Part shown: positions 47,570 to 56,165 of the stretch, piece after piece
How the letters are laid out: every line of letters begins with the position of its first letter
Position numbering within the stretch: the first letter of the stretch is position 1
DNA from: Rhizobium hidalgonense
GTDB taxonomy: Bacteria > Pseudomonadota > Alphaproteobacteria > Rhizobiales > Rhizobiaceae
Assembly: GCF_002914525.1 (NCBI RefSeq)
Contig: NZ_LODW01000054.1
Coordinates: 43,058 to 107,057, forward strand
Length of the DNA stretch: 64,000 nt
Direction: 5' to 3'
Position numbers and translations under genes: made by a program
Notes under the pieces: generated by a model
Database searches by the model: none
What the model was told of the DNA's origin: nothing
Seen by the model: the letters and a program-made list of their open reading frames with translations, nothing else

Positions 47570-48333
47570 TCCGTAATCTCCGCCACATCGGGCGTCTGCC
47601 AGGCGAGGTGCTGGCCGCCGTCGAGGGCAATCATCTGGCCGGTGATCGAGGGCGTGTCGTAAAGGAAGCGAATCGTTTGTCCGAATTCCTCCAGCGCCGG
47701 CCCTCGCTGCAGGATAAGGGCTGAGACCTGCGCTTGGAAGTCCTCCTGCGACTGCCGCTCGCTCGGCATCGCGGGGCCGGGGCCGATGGCATTGACGCGG
47801 ATGCGCGGCGCCAACGCCTGGGCAAGCGTCTGCGTCGCCGTCCACAGCGCGGACTTGGAGAGTGTATAGGAATAGAAGCTGGGTCTTAACGCCCAGACCC
47901 GCTGGTCGATGATGTTGACGATCAGTCCCGCGGTCTCGGCGGGCATCTGCTGCGCGAAGGCCGCTGCGAGGATCGATGGCGCACGCACATGCAGGTCGAA
48001 GTGCAGCGCCCATGTGGCGGCGTTGAAACCACGCGCGGAATCATGCTGGAAAACCGACGCATTATTGACGAGCAGATCGAGTGGCCCGAGCGCTTCCGAC
48101 GCCTTCGCTACCAGCTCGGCCGTTTCGCCGATATCGGTAAGATCGGCCTGCAACGCGATCGCTCGTTGCCCCTTCTGCCGCAATTCCGCCGCCAGCTCTT
48201 CGGCTTCGCCGATCGAGTCGTTGGCGTGGATCGCAACGGAAAAGCCATTTGCAGCAAGGTCTTCGGCGATTGCCCGGCCTATTCTTTTGGCGGCCCCGGT
48301 TACAAGGGCCGAGCGAAGTCTTTTGTGGTTCAA
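47566..48333 (-). CDS. SDR oxidoreductase, pteridine-reductase (FolM)-like
   Basis: The 255-residue protein has the variant nucleotide-binding motif TGAAKRIG typical of pteridine reductases and FolM rather than TGxxx[32 protein letters not shown] with the YxxxK site (YTLSK), and [11 protein letters not shown] follow. It may reduce dihydromonapterin or related pterins; this is inference from motif. It appears to start at TTG 48333 behind AAGGCAGG. The coupling to uvrC by ATGA is notable. Confidence 0.85.
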   Translation of the reverse strand: MNHKRLRSALVTGAAKRIGRAIAEDLAANGFSVAIHANDSIGEAEELAAELRQKGQRAIALQADLTDIGETAELVAKASEALGPLDLLVNNASVFQHDSARGFNAATWALHFDLHVRAPSILAAAFAQQMPAETAGLIVNIIDQRVWALRPSFYSYTLSKSALWTATQTLAQALAPRIRVNAIGPGPAMPSERQSQEDFQAQVSALILQRGPALEEFGQTIRFLYDTPSITGQMIALDGGQHLAWQTPDVAEITE

Positions 48334-48699
48334 AATCCTGCCTTCTGATCCCGCGAGTCTGTCTGTCGACTATATAGGCGCGGGCGGAGATTATATAAAT
48401 AGGCTGTGGCGGTTGCGTCGGCGGACGGGATATTCTATGTATTATTTAAGAATGCGATTTGATAAAATAAGTATTTTCAGTTTAACTCTTCAGTAGGGTT
48501 AATGAATTGTATGTTGCGTCAAAGCAACATCGAATTTCGGCCATGCGGCAGCCACAATGATATCACAATTTGGCTCTTTCAAATCCGCATTTGAGTTCCA
48601 ATTTCAGTCTCGATCCGGAAGGGACATCTGGCAAATATCCCGCCGATGCTTCACTGATAGACAGTGATCAAGCGACGCGGGACTGAAAGGAGACTAAGT
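48334..48699. other. AT-rich regulatory region between the SDR and the outer-membrane protein gene
   Basis: About 366 bp without a supported gene. It is clearly more AT-rich than its surroundings and contains ATGTTGC (48511-48517)/GCAACAT (48524-48530), a perfect inverted repeat around 6 bp, and a CAAAT/ATTTG pair near 48580. It must hold the promoters of both divergent genes; I cannot assign a -35/-10 with confidence. The length suggests a regulated, long-leader outer-membrane protein message. Confidence 0.5.
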
Positions 48700-49335
48700 A
48701 TGCGTGTACTCATTGCTGGCCTCATGGCCTCCGTTTTTGCAATTGCGGGCGTCTCGGCAGCTCAGGCGGCCGATGCCGTCGACCAGGTTCCGGAAGCACC
48801 GGTCGCCCAGGACGCTCCGGTCAAGCCGGCCGGTAACTGGGAAGGCTTTTACCTCGGCGGCGCCGGCACCTACAACATGGGTGACTTCGGTTCCGACCGC
48901 CACACCTATGGTTTCGGCGGCCAGGTTTTCACCGGCTACAATTGGCAGCAGGGCCAGATCGTTTACGGCGTTGAATCCGATCTCGGCTACAGCGGCGACG
49001 ACGTCTCCTCGGGCGGCGTCAAGAACAAGTACGGCTGGAACGGCTCTGTCCGTGGCCGCGTCGGTTACGACATGAACCCGTTCCTGCTCTACGGCACGGC
49101 CGGTCTCGCCCTCGGCGACGTCAAGGTTTCCGACGGTACCTCGGACGAAAGCAAGACCAATTACGGTTATACCGTCGGCGCCGGCGTCGAAGCCTTCGTG
49201 ACCAACAACATCACGACGCGCTTGGAATATCGCTACACCGACTACCAGAGCAAGGACTACAACCTCGACTCCGGCAGCTTCTCGCGCGGTTACGACGAAA
49301 ACAGCGTCAAGCTCGGCATCGGCGTCAAGTTCTAA
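48700..49335 (+). CDS. Outer-membrane beta-barrel protein (RopB/Omp25 family)
   Basis: The 211-residue exported protein starts MRVLIAGLMASVFAIAGVSA at ATG 48700 behind GAAAGGAG, with a signal peptide cleaved near AQAA. After a Pro/Ala/Val linker comes an eight-strand barrel of the Omp25/Omp31/RopB type: NWEGFYLGGAGTYN, FTGYNWQQGQIVYGVESDLGY, RGRVGYDMNPFLLYGTAGLA and TTRLEYRYTDYQ. It ends in the C-terminal Phe (GIGVKF) used by the BAM machinery. It is monocistronic with a strong terminator. Confidence 0.93.
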   Translation: MRVLIAGLMASVFAIAGVSAAQAADAVDQVPEAPVAQDAPVKPAGNWEGFYLGGAGTYNMGDFGSDRHTYGFGGQVFTGYNWQQGQIVYGVESDLGYSGDDVSSGGVKNKYGWNGSVRGRVGYDMNPFLLYGTAGLALGDVKVSDGTSDESKTNYGYTVGAGVEAFVTNNITTRLEYRYTDYQSKDYNLDSGSFSRGYDENSVKLGIGVKF

Positions 49336-49360
49336 GCCGAGAACAATCGTTCAAGCATGA

Positions 49361-49389
49361 AAAAGCCGGGCACATCGCCCGGCTTTTTT
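49361..49389 (+). terminator. Rho-independent terminator of the outer-membrane protein gene
   Basis: A perfect 11-bp stem, AAAAGCCGGGC (49361-49371) with GCCCGGCTTTT (49377-49387) and loop ACATC, is followed by two more T residues. Its symmetrical A/T ends could also stop the convergent GST transcript. Confidence 0.88.
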
Positions 49390-49417
49390 GCGGCCTGCTC
49401 GATGCCGATTTAACGGA

Positions 49418-50014
49418 CTATGCTGTCGGCTTGAGCTCCTGATGGGCAGGGAATTTCTTTTCGAACTGCGCCAGCCAGTCGACCAGCGGCGCTTGATCGG
49501 CTTCCCACTGGCCCTTGAAGCGCAGGTCGAGATAGTCGAGCGTGGCGGCCAAGGCGAAATGTCCGCCATTGAGCTTCTTGCCTGATTTCGGCGGATTGGC
49601 GCTGAGATGTGCAAGCCCGCTCGTCGCCTTCTTCCATTGCCGATCGATCCAGGGCTGATGGATCTTTTCCTCATCGCGAAAGCGCCGCTCGTAGATGATG
49701 GCGAGCAGGCAGTCGCAGATGCCGTCGCAGAGCGACTCGAGGACCTCCGCATCGGTGCGTTTGCCCTTCTTGGCGGGATAGAGCTTGCCCTTCGCCAGCC
49801 GGTCGAAATAATGCATGATCGCCACGCTGTCGAAGACCGCGGCGCCATCATCGGTCAGAAGCGTCGGGATCTTGCCGAGCGGATTGTTGTCCACCAGGAT
49901 CGCCGGCCCGGCATTGGTGTCGACCCGGATGGCATTCAACTCCAGGCCCAGGAAATGCGCGGCCATCCGCACCTTGCTGGAATAGGGGGAGGCGGGCGAC
50001 CAAAGCAGCTTCAT
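49418..50014 (-). CDS. Glutathione S-transferase family protein
   Basis: From ATG 50014 (MKLLWSPASPYSSKVRMAAH) the 198-residue protein has the GST N-terminal thioredoxin fold with SPYSSKVR, suggesting a Ser/Tyr-type active site, NNPLGKIPTLLTDDG (cis-Pro) and VFDSVAIMHYFD, then a helical C-terminal domain. It differs clearly from the other GST at 40374. No substrate can be assigned. It is 62 bp downstream of rlmJ on the same strand. Confidence 0.88.
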   Translation of the reverse strand: MKLLWSPASPYSSKVRMAAHFLGLELNAIRVDTNAGPAILVDNNPLGKIPTLLTDDGAAVFDSVAIMHYFDRLAKGKLYPAKKGKRTDAEVLESLCDGICDCLLAIIYERRFRDEEKIHQPWIDRQWKKATSGLAHLSANPPKSGKKLNGGHFALAATLDYLDLRFKGQWEADQAPLVDWLAQFEKKFPAHQELKPTA

Positions 50015-50076
50015 GGGGACACCTGATGAGATTGTAAAACGACGGGCCGGGACTATTCCCGAAGCCGATTTCCAGG

Positions 50077-50946
50077 TCAATCGTCCTTGACCGCCTTTGT
50101 CTCGCCGCGCAGCCAGAAGGCCCGGTGCGAGGCGAAACGGTCCTGGGCCAGATGGTCTTTTAGCGCTGGCAGCAGCTGGTGCAACTCGTCCTTCAGCGTG
50201 AAGGGCGGATTGACGATGACGAGGCCGGAGCCGGTCAGTCCCGTGATGCCGCGGTCACTGCGAACAATGAGCTCGGCGCAGAGCATCTTCGGGATATCGA
50301 GCGCCTGCAGCGTCTCGTGGAATTCCTTGATCGGCGCCCCCTTCTTCAGCGGATACCAGAGGCAATAGGTGCCGCCGGGAAAGCGGCGATAGGCTTTTTC
50401 CAGTCCTTCGGCCAGGCGCTGATATTCGTCCTCTTCCTCGAAAGGCGGGTCGACGAGCACGATGCCGCGCTTCTCCTTCGGCGGCAGATGCGCGCCGAGC
50501 GCCAGCCAGCCGTCGAGCTCGGTAATGCGGGCGTGGTGATCGCCCTCGAACAGCCGGTGCAGCCTGAAGTAATCCTCGGGATGCAGTTCCATTGCCGACA
50601 AGCGGTCCTGCGGCCGGAACAGTAGCCGCGCGAGTTTCGGCGATCCGGGATAGAAGCGGATGCCGCCCTCAGGGTTGATTTCGCGGATGGCTGCGAGGTA
50701 GGGCTCTAGCAGCTCGGCAACCTGAGGTCCGAGATCGGCCTCCATCAGCTTGCCGATGCCCTCGAGCCATTCGCCTGTCTTCTGCGCCTCCTCGGAGGAG
50801 AGGTCGTAGAGCCCGATGCCGGCATGCGTGTCGAGCACGCGGAATGCCCCATCCTTCTTCTGCATGTAGCGGATCAGCCGCGCAAGCACGGCATGTTTCA
50901 GCACATCGGCAAAATTGCCCGCATGGTAGATGTGGCGGTAGTTCAT
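50077..50946 (-). CDS. rlmJ: 23S rRNA (adenine-2030-N6)-methyltransferase
   Basis: RlmJ methylates A2030 of 23S rRNA. The 289-residue protein begins MNYRHIYHAGNFADVLKHAV, the characteristic YhiR/RlmJ start. It has a SAM-binding core with RVLDTHAGIGLYDL, the catalytic DPPF motif in VLVDPPFEEEDEY, and LWYPLKKGAPIKEF. It is divergent from the molybdopterin oxidoreductase gene with only ~80 bp between starts. Confidence 0.95.
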   Translation of the reverse strand: MNYRHIYHAGNFADVLKHAVLARLIRYMQKKDGAFRVLDTHAGIGLYDLSSEEAQKTGEWLEGIGKLMEADLGPQVAELLEPYLAAIREINPEGGIRFYPGSPKLARLLFRPQDRLSAMELHPEDYFRLHRLFEGDHHARITELDGWLALGAHLPPKEKRGIVLVDPPFEEEDEYQRLAEGLEKAYRRFPGGTYCLWYPLKKGAPIKEFHETLQALDIPKMLCAELIVRSDRGITGLTGSGLVIVNPPFTLKDELHQLLPALKDHLAQDRFASHRAFWLRGETKAVKDD

Positions 50947-51028
50947 TTTCGCTGATGTCCGTATGAATTCGCGTCATGGGGAGTTTTTGTGGCTTTTGGC
51001 CGTGCAAGCCTTGCAATATACAAATGCC

Positions 51029-53167
51029 ATGAACATTGCGACCCCCATCCACGCCAAATCCTCGAAGCAGGACACCAGGGTTGGCCACACGGCCTGTCCG
51101 CACGACTGTCCCTCCACCTGCGCGCTGGAGGTCGAGATATCAGAGGATGGCCGCGTCGGCCGTGTCCGCGGCGCACACGATCACTCCTACACATCAGGCG
51201 TCATCTGCGCCAAGGTCGCCCGTTATGCCGAGCGGCTCTACCATCCCGAGCGCTTGATGCATCCCTTGCGCCGCACCGGCGCCAAGGGGGCAGGGCAGTG
51301 GCAGCAGATTTCCTGGGACGATGCGCTGGATGAGATCGCCGAAGCCTTTGTGAAGGCCGAGGCGAGCGACGGCAGCGAGGCGATCTGGCCCTATTTCTAT
51401 GCCGGCACGATGGGCTGGGTGCAACGCGATTCGATCGATCGCCTGCGCCATGCCAAGCGTTATTCCGGTTTCTTCTCGTCGATCTGCACCAATCCGGCCT
51501 GGACCGGCTTCACCATGGCGACCGGCACCCTGCGTGGTCCCGATCCGCGCGAGATGGGCCGCACCGATTGCGTCGTCATCTGGGGCACCAATGCGGTGTC
51601 GACGCAGGTCAATGTGATGACCCACGCCATCAAGTCGCGCAAGGAACGCGGCGCGAAGATCGTCGTCATCGACATTTACGACAATCCGACGATGAAGCAG
51701 GCCGACATGGCCTTGATCGTCAAGCCGGGCACCGATGCGGCACTCGCCTGCGCCGTCATGCATATCGCCTTCCGCGACGGCTATGCCGACCGTGAATACA
51801 TGGCGCGATATGCCGACGATCCCGAAGGTCTCGAAGCGCATCTGAAGACGAAGACCCCGCAATGGGCGGCCGATATCACCGGCCTTTCGGTTGAGGAGAT
51901 CGAAGCTTTCGCCCGCCTCGTCGGCACGACGAAAAAGACCTTCTTCCGCCTGGGTTACGGCTTCACCCGCCAGCGCAATGGTGCGGTCGCCATGCATGCG
52001 GCAGCCTCGGTCGCCACCGTCCTCGGCTCCTGGCAATATGAGGGCGGCGGCGCCTTCCATTCGAACAGCGATATCTTCCGCATGAACAATGCGGAACTGA
52101 CCGGCAGGTCGATGAAGGATGCCGATATCCGCATGCTCGACCAGTCGCAGATCGGCCGGGTGCTGACCGGCGATGCGGTGGCGCTGCGCCATCGCGGCCC
52201 GGTGACGGCGATGTTGATCCAGAACACCAATCCGGCAAACATCGCCCCCGAGCAGCGGCTGGTCAGACGCGGTTTTGCCCGCGACGACCTCTTCGTCGCC
52301 GTCCATGAGCAGTTCATGACCGAAACGGCGGAGATTGCCGATATCGTCATTCCCGCGACGATGTTCGTCGAGCACGACGACATCTATCGGGCCGGCGGCC
52401 AGAACCATATTCTGCTGGGGCCGAAGCTGGTCGAGCCGCCGCCAAGCGTGCGCACCAATCTCTTCGTCATCGAAGAACTGGCCAAGCGCCTCGGCGTCGC
52501 CGATCGCCCGGGCTTCGGTTTTACCGCCCGCGAGATGGTCGACCGGGTGCTCGAATCGAGCGGCCTGCCGGATTACGATCATTTCCTCGAACACAAATGG
52601 TTCGATCGCCAGCCGGCTTTCGAGGAGGCACACTTCCTGGACGGTTTTGCCCATCCGGATGGCAGGTTCCATTTCCGCCCGGACTGGATCAACCAGCCGG
52701 CGCCTAACAAGCCGCCGGCCGCCGTCGGCGTGCTCGGGCCGCATGCAGAGCTTCCGGCCTTCCCGGATCAGGTCGATGTCATCGAGGTCGCCGATCCCGA
52801 GCATCCCTTCCGCCTCGCCACATCGCCCGCCCGCAACTTCCTGAATTCGAGCTTCTCCGAAACCAAGACCTCGCGTCAGAAGGAAGGCCGCCCCGAAGTG
52901 ATGATCAATCCGGCCGACGCCGAAGCCAATGGCATCGCTCATGGCGATCTCGTCCGCATCGGCAACAGCCGCGGCGACCTGCGCATCCACGCCCGCATCA
53001 CCACCGAAGTGAAATCAGGCGTGCTGATTGCCGAGGGACTCTGGCCGAACAAGGCGCATATCGACGGCGAGGGGATCAACGTCCTGACCGGCGCCGACCC
53101 GGTCGCGCCCTATGGTGGGGCCGCCGTGCACGATAACAAGGTCTGGCTTCGCAAGGACGCAGCATGA
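51029..53167 (+). CDS. Molybdopterin-dependent oxidoreductase (MopB superfamily)
   Basis: The ~712-residue enzyme starts MNIATPIHAKSSKQDTRVGH and carries an N-terminal [4Fe-4S] site (CPHDCPSTC, then Cys in GVICAK). The MopB core (VVIWGTNAVSTQVNVMTHAI; LIQNTNPANIAPEQ) and C-terminal molybdopterin-guanine-dinucleotide-binding domain (RLATSPARNFLNSSF; MINPADAEANGIAHGDLVRI) follow. No twin-arginine signal is seen, so it is likely cytoplasmic. The substrate is unknown. No Shine-Dalgarno is evident. It overlaps the nudix gene by 4 nt (ATGA). Confidence 0.88.
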   Translation: MNIATPIHAKSSKQDTRVGHTACPHDCPSTCALEVEISEDGRVGRVRGAHDHSYTSGVICAKVARYAERLYHPERLMHPLRRTGAKGAGQWQQISWDDALDEIAEAFVKAEASDGSEAIWPYFYAGTMGWVQRDSIDRLRHAKRYSGFFSSICTNPAWTGFTMATGTLRGPDPREMGRTDCVVIWGTNAVSTQVNVMTHAIKSRKERGAKIVVIDIYDNPTMKQADMALIVKPGTDAALACAVMHIAFRDGYADREYMARYADDPEGLEAHLKTKTPQWAADITGLSVEEIEAFARLVGTTKKTFFRLGYGFTRQRNGAVAMHAAASVATVLGSWQYEGGGAFHSNSDIFRMNNAELTGRSMKDADIRMLDQSQIGRVLTGDAVALRHRGPVTAMLIQNTNPANIAPEQRLVRRGFARDDLFVAVHEQFMTETAEIADIVIPATMFVEHDDIYRAGGQNHILLGPKLVEPPPSVRTNLFVIEELAKRLGVADRPGFGFTAREMVDRVLESSGLPDYDHFLEHKWFDRQPAFEEAHFLDGFAHPDGRFHFRPDWINQPAPNKPPAAVGVLGPHAELPAFPDQVDVIEVADPEHPFRLATSPARNFLNSSFSETKTSRQKEGRPEVMINPADAEANGIAHGDLVRIGNSRGDLRIHARITTEVKSGVLIAEGLWPNKAHIDGEGINVLTGADPVAPYGGAAVHDNKVWLRKDAA

Positions 53168-53754
53168 TGCAGCCGAAATCACGGGTGAAGATCGTCAGCG
53201 AGGAAACGCTGTCGAATGGGTGGACGCGGTTGAGCAGCTATTTGCTCGACTATATCGACCGTAGGGGCGCGACCCAGCAGCTGAAGCGGGAGGTCTACCA
53301 CCGCACGCCGGCCGCCTGCGTCCTGCTTTACGATCCGAAACGCGATCTTGTCGTTCTCGTCCGCCAGTTCCGGCTTGCCGTGCATCTCAATGGCGACCCC
53401 GCCTGGATAATCGAGGTGCCTGCCGGCCTTCTCGACGACGATCATCCCGAACAGGCGATCCGCCGCGAGGCGATGGAAGAAACCGGTTACCAGCTGCGCG
53501 ATGCGCGCTTCCTGTTCAAATGCTACACGTCGCCGGGCGCCTTTGCCGAAGTCGTCCACTTCTTCGTCTCCGTGATCGACATCGCCGACCGCGTTGCCGA
53601 GGGCGGTGGCCTAGACGAGGAGCACGAGGATATCGAGGTCCTGGAAATCCCGCTCGACGAAGCCGCCCGGATGATCGAAACCGGCGAGATCTTCGACGCC
53701 AAGACGATCATGCTGCTGCAATGGGCGTTGTTGAACAGGAATAAACTTCGATAG
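53164..53754 (+). CDS. NudK-like nudix hydrolase (GDP-mannose/ADP-ribose type)
   Basis: The 196-residue protein matches the YffH/NudK type: VEVP-like IIEVPAGLL, nudix box AIRREAMEETGYQL, then the NudK-typical YTSPGAFAEVVHFFV and HEDIEVLEIPLDEA ... GEIFDAKT. In the nudix box the first conserved Glu (Glu in NudK) is His here (LLDDDHPEQ). Family members hydrolyse GDP-mannose or ADP-ribose. Starts at 53164 or 53167 are both possible, overlapping the oxidoreductase stop. Coupling to that gene is clear; a functional link is not. Confidence 0.88.
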   Translation: MMQPKSRVKIVSEETLSNGWTRLSSYLLDYIDRRGATQQLKREVYHRTPAACVLLYDPKRDLVVLVRQFRLAVHLNGDPAWIIEVPAGLLDDDHPEQAIRREAMEETGYQLRDARFLFKCYTSPGAFAEVVHFFVSVIDIADRVAEGGGLDEEHEDIEVLEIPLDEAARMIETGEIFDAKTIMLLQWALLNRNKLR

Positions 53755-53902
53755 CGGATGAGCGGTCTCGGGCAAGCCGTTGGGTTGGGCTCAAGACGGT
53801 TTCGCTATCGCGGTTGTGGCGTTCGAAAATTTCATACGTTTGTCACGAAGCGGTTCTATCCGCTGCGGTCTGTCAATCATCGATGCGGTTAGGAGAAAGC
53901 CC

Positions 53903-55072
53903 ATGTGGCTCAGCAATTTCACCCTCGTTCTCCCAAACGAGGTGGTGAGTGAAGGTTCCGTGCGTGTTGAGGATGGCGTCATCGCCGAGATCCGGCCCGA
54001 GCCAGTAGCGGCTGCGACCATTGATGGCGGCGGACGGCTGCTGATGCCCGGATTCGTCGATCTCCACGGCGACATGATCGAGCGCGAGATCGCGCCGCGG
54101 CCGAATGCGACGATGCCGATCGATTTCGGCATCCACGAACTCGACAAGAAACTTGCCGCCGCCGGCGTCACCACGGCCTTCGCCGCCGTCTCTTTCGCCA
54201 CCGAAAGCGTCTACGGCCACGTCCGCTCGCTGGAGACGACTGCGGCGGTGATCGAGGGCATCAACCGCCTGCGCGACGACCTGCTGATCGACCACCGCGT
54301 CCACGCCCGCTACGAAATCACCAATGTCGGCGCTGCTCCGGCGCTCGAGCGCCTACTGAATGCCAACCAGATCGACATGGTCTCGCTCACCGACCACACG
54401 CCGGGGCAGGGCCAGTACAACAACCTGCAAAGCTACATCCTCAGCATTTCCGAGCGCCGGGCCATCTCCGAGGAAATGGCCGCCGAAATCGTCGCCAAGC
54501 GCATCGCCATGCGCAGCAATCCCGAGATCGAAGCCAAGCTCAAAGACATCGTCGCGCTGTCGCTGAAGCACAAGCTGTCGCTCGCCTCGCATGATGATGA
54601 CAGCGTCGAGAAAGTCGCCGAAATGCACGATCTCGGCGTCACCATCAGCGAGTTTCCGGTGACCGCAGCTGCAGCCGAAGAGGCGCGCCGCCGCGGCCTC
54701 TGGACGCTGATGGGCGCGCCGAACGCGCTGCGCGGCCAGTCGATGTCGGGCAATCTCAGCGCCCTCGATGCCGCCAGAGCCGGCCTCTTGAGCATCATCG
54801 CCGCCGATTATCATCCGGCCGCCTTCGTGCCCGGCATCTTCAAGCTCGCCGAGATGGTGGAAGGCGGCCTGCCGGCTGCGGTCGCCATGGCGACCGGTAA
54901 CGCCGCCCGCTCCGCCGGCCTCTCCGACCGCGGTGAGATCGCCCTCGGCCAGCGCGCCGATCTGGTGGCGGTCGAGCCGGGTGACATCAACCGCATCCGC
55001 GCCACCTTCCGCGCCGGCCGCTTCGTCTACAGCGACGGCACCCTGCATCCGTTGCGGGCGCTGGCGGCTTAG
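53903..55072 (+). CDS. phnM: PhnM-like alpha-D-ribose 1-methylphosphonate 5-triphosphate diphosphatase
   Basis: The 389-residue amidohydrolase-fold protein starts MWLSNFTLVLPNEVVSEGSV behind AGGAG. PhnM features are visible: LMPGFVDLHGDMIEREIAPR (HxD metal site), MVSLTDHTPGQGQY, LASHDDDSVEKV, and IIAADYHPAAFVPG. In C-P lyase operons PhnM removes pyrophosphate from the ribosyl-triphosphate phosphonate. Here it stands alone; no other phn genes are in the window, so the reaction or pathway role could differ. Confidence 0.9.
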   Translation: MWLSNFTLVLPNEVVSEGSVRVEDGVIAEIRPEPVAAATIDGGGRLLMPGFVDLHGDMIEREIAPRPNATMPIDFGIHELDKKLAAAGVTTAFAAVSFATESVYGHVRSLETTAAVIEGINRLRDDLLIDHRVHARYEITNVGAAPALERLLNANQIDMVSLTDHTPGQGQYNNLQSYILSISERRAISEEMAAEIVAKRIAMRSNPEIEAKLKDIVALSLKHKLSLASHDDDSVEKVAEMHDLGVTISEFPVTAAAAEEARRRGLWTLMGAPNALRGQSMSGNLSALDAARAGLLSIIAADYHPAAFVPGIFKLAEMVEGGLPAAVAMATGNAARSAGLSDRGEIALGQRADLVAVEPGDINRIRATFRAGRFVYSDGTLHPLRALAA

Positions 55073-55392
55073 GTCGAAAAAACGTGATTGTCATCTCAGC
55101 AAGCAGCATGCCTTTCATCTTGTGTCGAAGGTGAAGGACTTGGCATGCTTCGGTGGGGCTGACAGTCGACGCTTTCCTAACTAAATTCAGGTCTAAGTTG
55201 CGCCAGAGCCGCTTTACTTCCTTGCGGCGCTTATGATGATGTCCACCCGCGAACCGCTATGGCAAATGGAGCAGGCAGATCCGTGGATGTGTGCAAAAAG
55301 AGGGCGAACGGTGAAGGTCACGGGTATTTTGGCGGTTGGAAGCTATGCTCCCTTCCGCAATGGGATATTTTCGATTGAGTATCGGACAGCCA
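55073..55392. other. Intergenic region upstream of the odd lipoprotein gene
   Basis: About 320 bp with no supported gene, RNA or strong hairpin. Base composition falls from the phnM end toward the lipoprotein gene. An in-frame ATG at 55336 would lengthen that protein by 19 residues but would spoil its signal peptide. Confidence 0.5.
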
Positions 55393-56088
55393 ATGAAGCG
55401 TAGGTCGTTCCTGTCGTCACTGTGCGCATTGCTCATCTCGTCTTGCCAAGGCGAGAGTGCGGCCGTCCGTTTTAAGGTCATTGCTTCCGCGACGGTTGAT
55501 GGCCGACCGGTCGAAAGTTCATCAGTGATGGAAATCGGCTATTCCAAGGTAACGCACAGCCTGATCGGAAATGGTGGAGCAACACGTCTCTACGGCGAGG
55601 CTTTGATTTTCGAACTTGGCGGCAAAGGTACAATTTACATCTTGCCAATTCAGCATGATCCCAACAACAGCCTCACTCAAGTTTACGAGTATGCAGTTCT
55701 GACAACCTTGGGCATAAAGAATAGCGTCGGCTCTCTATCTGAAGCAGATTTCGCCGTGCTACGCAGCGCAACTGGGCGGTATCCCTTCAAGCTTAAAACG
55801 ACGCGACTGCCGGTAATAGTATCGTTCAAGAACGAGAGCGATCCAAAAACCATCTATGAGATTCGGCCGAGCGAGATTGGCCGATACTTTCCAGGTGTTC
55901 AGTTTGCAGGCTTAGATTTGGAAATTACGACCGACCGTATCAGCTATAAGTTGCGAAAACGGCTTCCCTGGCTCAACACTACTGTTGAACCAAGAGAGAT
56001 TTTCCCCCGCGACCCTCCAGGGGTCTCACGCCCCAGAGATGAACTGCCCTTTAGCTATATGATTACGCCAGCGGACTTTTTTGGGTAG
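55393..56088 (+). CDS. Hypothetical lipoprotein with atypical composition
   Basis: From ATG 55393 (MKRRSFLSSLCALLISSCQG) the 231-residue protein has a signal peptide and a lipobox LISSC, predicting a lipid-anchored protein. The rest is beta-rich (FKVIASATVDGRPVESSSVM; IGYSKVTHSLIGNGGATRLY; PVIVSFKNESDPKTIYEIRP) and I recognise no domain. Codon use is unlike the neighbours: AAA, TTA, ATA and AGA-type codons are frequent and third-position G+C is low, suggesting recent acquisition. It is isolated between phnM and purN. Confidence 0.75.
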   Translation: MKRRSFLSSLCALLISSCQGESAAVRFKVIASATVDGRPVESSSVMEIGYSKVTHSLIGNGGATRLYGEALIFELGGKGTIYILPIQHDPNNSLTQVYEYAVLTTLGIKNSVGSLSEADFAVLRSATGRYPFKLKTTRLPVIVSFKNESDPKTIYEIRPSEIGRYFPGVQFAGLDLEITTDRISYKLRKRLPWLNTTVEPREIFPRDPPGVSRPRDELPFSYMITPADFFG

Positions 56089-56165
56089 CTGACGATAGAC
56101 ATGCTTTCCGCTCCGAAAGGATCGGCTGTGATAGTAGATGGTAACGATATTGCTGTGAAGTTTAC

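Noticed and set aside
47570..48013. A 148-residue N-terminal extension of uvrC
   Set aside because: It runs through the SDR gene in another frame and lacks uvrC similarity; the ATG at 47569, overlapping the SDR stop, is the natural start.
53830..53880. Pho half-site-like TTGTCAC and CTGTCAA upstream of phnM
   Set aside because: The two sites are about 34 bp apart, not the 11-bp period needed, so there is no real Pho box here.
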